Below are positions 60,090 to 64,000 of a stretch of 64,000 nucleotides of DNA, in pieces. The stretch comes from an uncultured Burkholderiales bacterium (GTDB lineage Bacteria > Pseudomonadota > Gammaproteobacteria > Burkholderiales > Burkholderiaceae), in contig CAMLJY010000029.1 in the NCBI GenBank assembly GCA_946480465.1, positions 1 through 64,000 of the forward strand, read 5' to 3'. Positions within the stretch are counted from its first letter, which is position 1; every line of letters starts with the position of its first letter. Made by a program: the position numbers and the translations under genes. The notes under the pieces are model-generated. The model searched no databases. It was not told the DNA's origin and saw only the letters and a program-made list of their open reading frames with translations.

Positions 60090-60782
60090 ATGCTGAAAGT
60101 CGACAGCCTGAACCAGTACTACGGCGGCAGCCACATCCTGCGCAACCTCGGCTTCGAGGCCAGGCTGGGCGAGGTGACCGTGGTGCTGGGCCGCAACGGC
60201 GTGGGCAAGACGACGCTGCTGAAGAGCCTGATGGGCGTCGTGCCGGTGAAGACCGGCAGCGTGCAGCTGGACGGCGCCGACATCACCAAGGCCACCAGCT
60301 ACGAGCGCGTGCGCCGCGGCATCGGCTACGTCCCGCAAGGCCGCGAGATCTTTTCGCGGCTGACGGTGGAAGAAAACCTGCGCATGGGCCTGGCCGCGAA
60401 GCCCGGCGGCACCGCCATCCCGGCGGAGCTGTTCGAGCTGTTCCCGGTGCTCAAGCAAATGATCCACCGCCGCGGCGGCGACCTGTCCGGCGGTCAGCAG
60501 CAGCAGCTGGCCATTGCGCGCGCCCTCGCCGCGGGGCCGAAACTGCTGCTGCTGGACGAGCCCACCGAGGGCATCCAGCCCAGCATCATCAAGGACATTG
60601 GCCGCGTCATTCGCATGTTGGCCGACCGCGGCACCATGGCCATCGTGCTGGTCGAGCAGTACTACGACTTCGCGGCCGAGCTGGCCGACCAGTACCTGGT
60701 GATGGAGCGCGGCGAGGTCATTCGCCGCGGACGCGGGGCCGACATGGAGGCCGATGGCGTGCGCAAGCTGATGTCGGTCTGA
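60090..60782 (+). CDS. urtE: Urea ABC transporter ATP-binding protein UrtE
   Basis: 230 residues, LivF-like. MLKVDSLNQYYGGSHILRNLGFEA opens the chain, cited by its ends; Walker A GRNGVGKTT (~36-44), signature DLSGGQQQQLAIARAL and Walker B LLLLDEPTEGIQPSII are complete. GIGYVPQGREIFSRLTVEENL is typical of UrtE. It completes urtABCDE. No urease genes follow: the next gene is on the other strand. Confidence 0.97.
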   Translation: MLKVDSLNQYYGGSHILRNLGFEARLGEVTVVLGRNGVGKTTLLKSLMGVVPVKTGSVQLDGADITKATSYERVRRGIGYVPQGREIFSRLTVEENLRMGLAAKPGGTAIPAELFELFPVLKQMIHRRGGDLSGGQQQQLAIARALAAGPKLLLLDEPTEGIQPSIIKDIGRVIRMLADRGTMAIVLVEQYYDFAAELADQYLVMERGEVIRRGRGADMEADGVRKLMSV

Positions 60783-60802
60783 ACGCGCGCGCCTGAAAGC
60801 AA

Positions 60803-60862
60803 GCCGGCCGGACCCTGGCGGACCCGGCCGGCGGAACGGTCACCGGCGCCCTGCGGCGCCGG
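60803..60862. terminator. Two hairpins between urtE and the convergent gene
   Basis: Stem one is GCCGGCCGG (60803-60811) with CCGGCCGGC (60824-60832). Stem two is CCGGCGCC (60843-60850) with GGCGCCGG (60855-60862) and a 4-base loop. Both are perfect. They fill the 92-base convergent gap and probably end transcription from each side, though no T tract is present. Confidence 0.55.
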
Positions 60863-60874
60863 CCCCCACCACGA

Positions 60875-61576
60875 TCACTGCGTCGGCTGCTCCTGCTGGG
60901 CCAGCTGCTGCTGTTGCGCGGCCTGCTCGGCCGCCAGCGCCTGCTGGCGCTGCTGCTCGGCCAGCGCCAGCTGGTTCAGCCGCTCCTGCTCGGCGGCGGC
61001 GAACTGCTGGTGCCTGGCATCCACCTTGGCCATGTACTGCTGCGTGGCGCGCGCATGGCGGGCCTGGTCGGCCTGCTCGACGTAGGCCGTCCCCTTGTCC
61101 TCGCCGACGATGCTCAGCTCGCCGCGCGCGATCAGGCCGTTCTTGTTCGCGTAGGCGGCCTCGGCAGCCACTTCCTCGCGCGTGATCTGCTCGGCCTCGA
61201 CCGCGGCCCAGGCCTTCTCGGCGATCGCGTTCTGGTCGACCTGGGTCGGCACCACGACGATGGTGCTGGTCTGCTCCTGCGCCTGCGCGGCCGCCGGTGC
61301 GCCGGCGGTGTAGGGCGCCGTGCGGCCCGGCTCGGCAGGCTCGGCCGCGGCGGACGGGTCGGTGCTGCGCGCCTCGGCTTCGCGTTGCATCGTGGCCTGG
61401 ACGTCGGCCTCCGTCGCCGCCGGTTCCGGCGTGGCGTCCGGCCGGGCCATGGCTTCCGCAGCGGCGGTGGGCTCGGCCTGGATCGCCGGGTCGGCGCTCT
61501 GCGCCTGCGCCACGCAGATCACGCCAGCGGCGGCAGCGGCGATGGCACTGAGTTGCCAGCGGAGGGAACGGATCAT
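60875..61576 (-). CDS. Exported Ala/Glu/Gln-rich protein of unknown function
   Basis: 233 residues from the ATG at 61576, with AAGGAG upstream. A signal peptide (RWQLSAIAAAAAGVICVAQAQS) leads into a low-complexity Ala/Pro/Glu part (~25-105), an ordered piece (STIVVVPTQVDQNAIAEKAWAAVEAEQITREEVAAEAAYANKNGLIARGELSIVGEDKG, cited by its ends, ~108-170) and a C-terminal Gln/Ala coiled coil (AAAEQERLNQLALAEQQRQQALAAEQ, cited by its ends). I do not recognise a family. Probably periplasmic. It is divergent from the flavoprotein gene. Confidence 0.75.
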   Translation of the reverse strand: MIRSLRWQLSAIAAAAAGVICVAQAQSADPAIQAEPTAAAEAMARPDATPEPAATEADVQATMQREAEARSTDPSAAAEPAEPGRTAPYTAGAPAAAQAQEQTSTIVVVPTQVDQNAIAEKAWAAVEAEQITREEVAAEAAYANKNGLIARGELSIVGEDKGTAYVEQADQARHARATQQYMAKVDARHQQFAAAEQERLNQLALAEQQRQQALAAEQAAQQQQLAQQEQPTQ

Positions 61577-61838
61577 GGTGGGCTCCTTTTGCGGTGAATG
61601 GGCGATGGGATGTTCGAAAGTCCTCGTGCGGACGTGACGGCAGTCTGATCCCTTCCACCAGCGCCAGGGCCCCTGCGTCTCAAAGCCAAGCAACCCTGAC
61701 CGGCGGTCACAGGCCCGACACGTTTGCTTTCGGTCCTTGGGCACATTTGCGCGACCGCTCCCACACCCGCACGGCATGTCCGCCTACAAGCCTGCGGCAC
61801 CGGGGTCGGCGGGTGGCGGCGGCGCATAGACTGCGGCG

Positions 61839-63143
61839 ATGCATGCACCGTCTTCCGCCGCCTCCCGTTCCCCGTCCAGCAGCCCTGCGGTGGCCGTGAT
61901 CGGCGGCGGTCCTGCCGGCCTGATGGCGGCCGAGGCATTGCTGGCCGGCGGCGCGCGCGTCGAGCTGTTCGATGCCATGCCCTCGGTCGGCCGCAAGTTC
62001 CTGCTGGCTGGCAAGGGCGGCCTGAACCTGACCCACAGCGAGCCGCCCGATGCCTTCGTGCGCCGCTTCGGCGAGCGCGCCGACGCGGTGGCCGCGTGGC
62101 TGGAGGCGCTGAGCCCGCAGGCCCTGCGCGACTGGGCGCAGGACTTGGGCATCAGCACCTTCGTCGGCACCTCGGGCCGCGTCTTTCCGGCCGAGATGAA
62201 GGCCGCGCCGCTGCTGCGGGCCTGGCTGCACCGGCTGCGCGGCCAGGGCCTGCAACTGCACATGCGCCACCGCTGGCTGGGCTGGCCCGAAGGTGGCGAC
62301 CCGCTGGCGCTGCGCTTCGACACGCCCGCCGGCCGGCAGCAGCGGCAGGTGGACGCGCTGGTGCTGGCGCTGGGCGGCGCCAGCTGGCCGCGCCTGGGCT
62401 CGGACGCCGCCTGGGTGCCGTGGCTGGCGCAGCGCGGTGTCGCGCTGGCCGCGCTGCAGCCGGCCAACTGCGGATTCGACGTCGGCTGGAGTGCGTATTT
62501 CAGCCAGCGCTTCGCGGGCGCGCCGATGAAGTCGGTGCGGCTGAAGTTCGATGACGGCCGCGGCCGCGCCTTCGATCGCGCGGGCGAGTTCGTGATCACC
62601 GAAGGCGGCATCGAAGGCAGCCTGGTCTACGCCGCCGCGTCGCTGATCCGCGACGAGATCGCCCGCGCCGGCAGCGCCACGGTGCACGTGGACCTGGTGC
62701 CCGGCCGCGACGAGGGCCGCCTGGCCGAAGGCCTGGCCCACGGCCGCGGCACCCGGTCCTTGCCCAACCACCTGCGCGAGCATGCGGGCCTGGACGGCGT
62801 GAAGGCCGCGCTGCTGCGCGAGCGCTACGACGCGGCCGGCCTGGCGCGGCTGGTGGCCGAGGCGCCGCGGCAGCTGGCGCGCGAGCTGAAGGCCTGGCCG
62901 ATCACGCTGCGCGCGCCGCGCCCGATCGACGAGGCCATCAGCACCGCCGGTGGCGTGCGGCTGGAGGCGCTGGACGAGCGCCTGATGCTGAACGCGCTGC
63001 CCGGTGTCTTCTGCGCCGGCGAGATGCTGGACTGGGAAGCGCCCACCGGCGGCTACCTGCTCAGCGCCTGCTTCGCCAGCGGCCGGGTCGCGGGGCGGGG
63101 CGTGCTGGCGTGGTGGCAGCAGCACCGCGTCGCCCCGGGCTGA
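61839..63143 (+). CDS. HI0933-like FAD-dependent oxidoreductase (TIGR03862 type)
   Basis: 434 residues. The dinucleotide-binding motif VAVIGGGPAGLMAAEALLAGGARVELFDA (~18-46, cited by its ends) is followed by GRKFLLAGKGGLNLTHSE, the signature of the HI0933/BaiN family. GTSGRVFPAEMKAAPLLRAWL, FVITEGGIEGSLVYA and CAGEMLDWEAPTGGYLLSACFASG are further family segments, the last cited by its ends. Cytosolic flavoprotein; some relatives reduce rRNA dihydrouridine precursors or steroids, so the substrate here is open. Confidence 0.9.
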   Translation: MHAPSSAASRSPSSSPAVAVIGGGPAGLMAAEALLAGGARVELFDAMPSVGRKFLLAGKGGLNLTHSEPPDAFVRRFGERADAVAAWLEALSPQALRDWAQDLGISTFVGTSGRVFPAEMKAAPLLRAWLHRLRGQGLQLHMRHRWLGWPEGGDPLALRFDTPAGRQQRQVDALVLALGGASWPRLGSDAAWVPWLAQRGVALAALQPANCGFDVGWSAYFSQRFAGAPMKSVRLKFDDGRGRAFDRAGEFVITEGGIEGSLVYAAASLIRDEIARAGSATVHVDLVPGRDEGRLAEGLAHGRGTRSLPNHLREHAGLDGVKAALLRERYDAAGLARLVAEAPRQLARELKAWPITLRAPRPIDEAISTAGGVRLEALDERLMLNALPGVFCAGEMLDWEAPTGGYLLSACFASGRVAGRGVLAWWQQHRVAPG

Positions 63144-63223
63144 GCGGCGCGGCGCCTGACGCGCAAAAGACGCGGCGCCGTCTGGGGCGCACGAGCGGGC
63201 GTGGCGGAATGCTTCACAGGCGC

Positions 63224-64000
63224 TCAGGCGCCGCCCAGCTGCGCCATCCGCTTCTTCGCGTCTTCCAGCGAGCGGTGCGCGCCACGCCCCCCGGCGACGA
63301 AGCGGGCGTACGAGGCGCGCGCCTCGTCGTTGCGGCCCAGCGCCTGCTGCGCCAGGCCGATGCGGTAGTCCAGCGGCAGGCGGTCGGCGCCTTTCAGCCG
63401 CGCGCTTTGCTGGTAGAGCTTGATGGCTTCGGCATGGGCGCCGGTCTCGAAGGCCAGCCGGCCCAGGCCGTAGGCACCGGCACCGTACTCGGGCTGCTCG
63501 CGCGCCAGGCGTTCGAACGCCGCGCGCGCGGCCTCGTGCTTGCCGTCGCCGACCAGGCCGGCGCCGGCCGCCAGCCACCATTGCCGCAGGTCGCCGTCCA
63601 GGGCGGCGTCCTTGCCGGGCTTGACCTCGGCCAGCAGCGCCAGCGCCTGCTCGAACCGGTCCTGCTTGACCGCGAGGCCGGCTTCCAGCACGCGGGCGTG
63701 GTCGGGCACCGGGGCCGCGCGCGCCACCTCGCGCGCCTTGGACTCGCTGCCGCCCACGACCGAAGGCGCCAGCGCGTAGAACTCCACCAGCGCGCCGCGG
63801 CCGATGTACCACTGGGGCGCCAGCTCCACCGCCTTTTCCAGCGCGTGCTTCACGCGGCCGACGCTGGAGACGATCTTCAGCATGCCCTGCGACATCGCAT
63901 GCACCCCGAGCACCGCGCCCAGCGCGTAGTGGCAGGGCGCCGCCGCCGGCTTGGCTTGCAGGCAGCCCTCGGCATGGCGGATGGCGGCCTCGCGCTGCTT
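63224..64000 (-). CDS. TPR-repeat protein, 5' end outside window
   Basis: The frame is open to the right edge, giving at least 258 residues; the first visible ones are KQREAAIRHAEGCLQAKPAAAPCHYALGAVLG (cited by its ends), so the true start lies beyond base 64000. The sequence is a chain of helix pairs with TPR spacing (HALEKAVELAPQWYIGRGALVEFY, EQALALLAEVKPG, AYGLGRLAFETGAHAEAIKLYQQSARLKG, YRIGLAQQALGRNDEARASYARFV; long ones cited by their ends). A protein-interaction scaffold; cell location is not visible because the N-terminus is missing. Confidence 0.85.
   Translation of the reverse strand, partial: KQREAAIRHAEGCLQAKPAAAPCHYALGAVLGVHAMSQGMLKIVSSVGRVKHALEKAVELAPQWYIGRGALVEFYALAPSVVGGSESKAREVARAAPVPDHARVLEAGLAVKQDRFEQALALLAEVKPGKDAALDGDLRQWWLAAGAGLVGDGKHEAARAAFERLAREQPEYGAGAYGLGRLAFETGAHAEAIKLYQQSARLKGADRLPLDYRIGLAQQALGRNDEARASYARFVAGGRGAHRSLEDAKKRMAQLGGA

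Overview
The window is a very GC-rich (roughly 70%) chromosomal stretch with tightly packed, mostly housekeeping or metabolic genes. Codon use, gene content (NAD-dependent 180-kDa-type glutamate dehydrogenase, FumC, the UrtABCDE urea transporter, ProQ with a long Arg/Gly-rich tail, many LysR/GntR/Lrp regulators) and protein style point to a betaproteobacterium of the order Burkholderiales, probably the Rubrivivax/Leptothrix/Methylibium side; that placement is inference. No rRNA, tRNA, prophage, insertion sequence or CRISPR array was recognised. Both window ends cut genes (an EamA permease on the left, a TPR protein on the right).

Layout. 1-6.1 kb: end of an EamA permease, a lower-GC membrane protein of unknown function, then a minus-strand run of a DUF1287 protein, GST, an internally deleted SDR, ChrA-type transporter and sulfotransferase. 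6.3-8.5 kb: a periplasmic Cache-like protein followed by a chemoreceptor. 8.6-10.3 kb: APS kinase overlapping a DHH phosphoesterase. 10.5-13.2 kb: an unknown protein and a degenerate cyclase-TolB-TPR protein. 13.6-18.3 kb: an operon of TonB-dependent receptor, YfiR and a GGDEF-EAL protein, which reads as a c-di-GMP signalling unit. 18.4-29.5 kb: retropepsin, aldo/keto reductase, arylamine N-acetyltransferase, MTA/SAH nucleosidase, a frameshifted PIN toxin, NAD-glutamate dehydrogenase, a LysR/metallo-beta-lactamase-like pair and a cNMP-binding protein. 29.5-32.5 kb: a three-domain sulfur protein (cysteine desulfurase, persulfide-dioxygenase-like MBL, rhodanese) divergent from an Lrp/AsnC regulator, with phased repeats between them. 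32.5-38.1 kb: a four-repeat RTX protein, NudC, FumC and an AhpD-like protein. 38.4-39.3 kb: two small membrane proteins that share a short motif across their facing ends.

39.4-46.7 kb: a four-gene catabolic operon (glutamine-synthetase-like ligase, iron alcohol dehydrogenase, gamma-glutamyl hydrolase, aldehyde dehydrogenase) divergent from a GntR/FCD regulator, which overlaps a Na/Pi cotransporter gene. The enzyme set spells a gamma-glutamylated amino-alcohol pathway rather than putrescine degradation. 46.7-54.8 kb: HIT protein, MFS permease, LysR regulator, an 89-bp-period palindromic tandem repeat, ProQ, lipoprotein hydrolase, SRPBCC protein, M16 peptidase and a DUF481-like protein. 55.1-60.8 kb: complete urtABCDE without urease genes. 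60.9-64 kb: an Ala/Gln-rich exported protein, an HI0933-type flavoprotein and the TPR protein.

The most interesting candidates are the tripartite sulfur protein with its regulator, the amino-alcohol operon, the two-gene motif-sharing membrane pair, the receptor/YfiR/GGDEF-EAL operon, and a possible PAPS synthesis-use-recycling set (CysC, sulfotransferase, DHH phosphoesterase).
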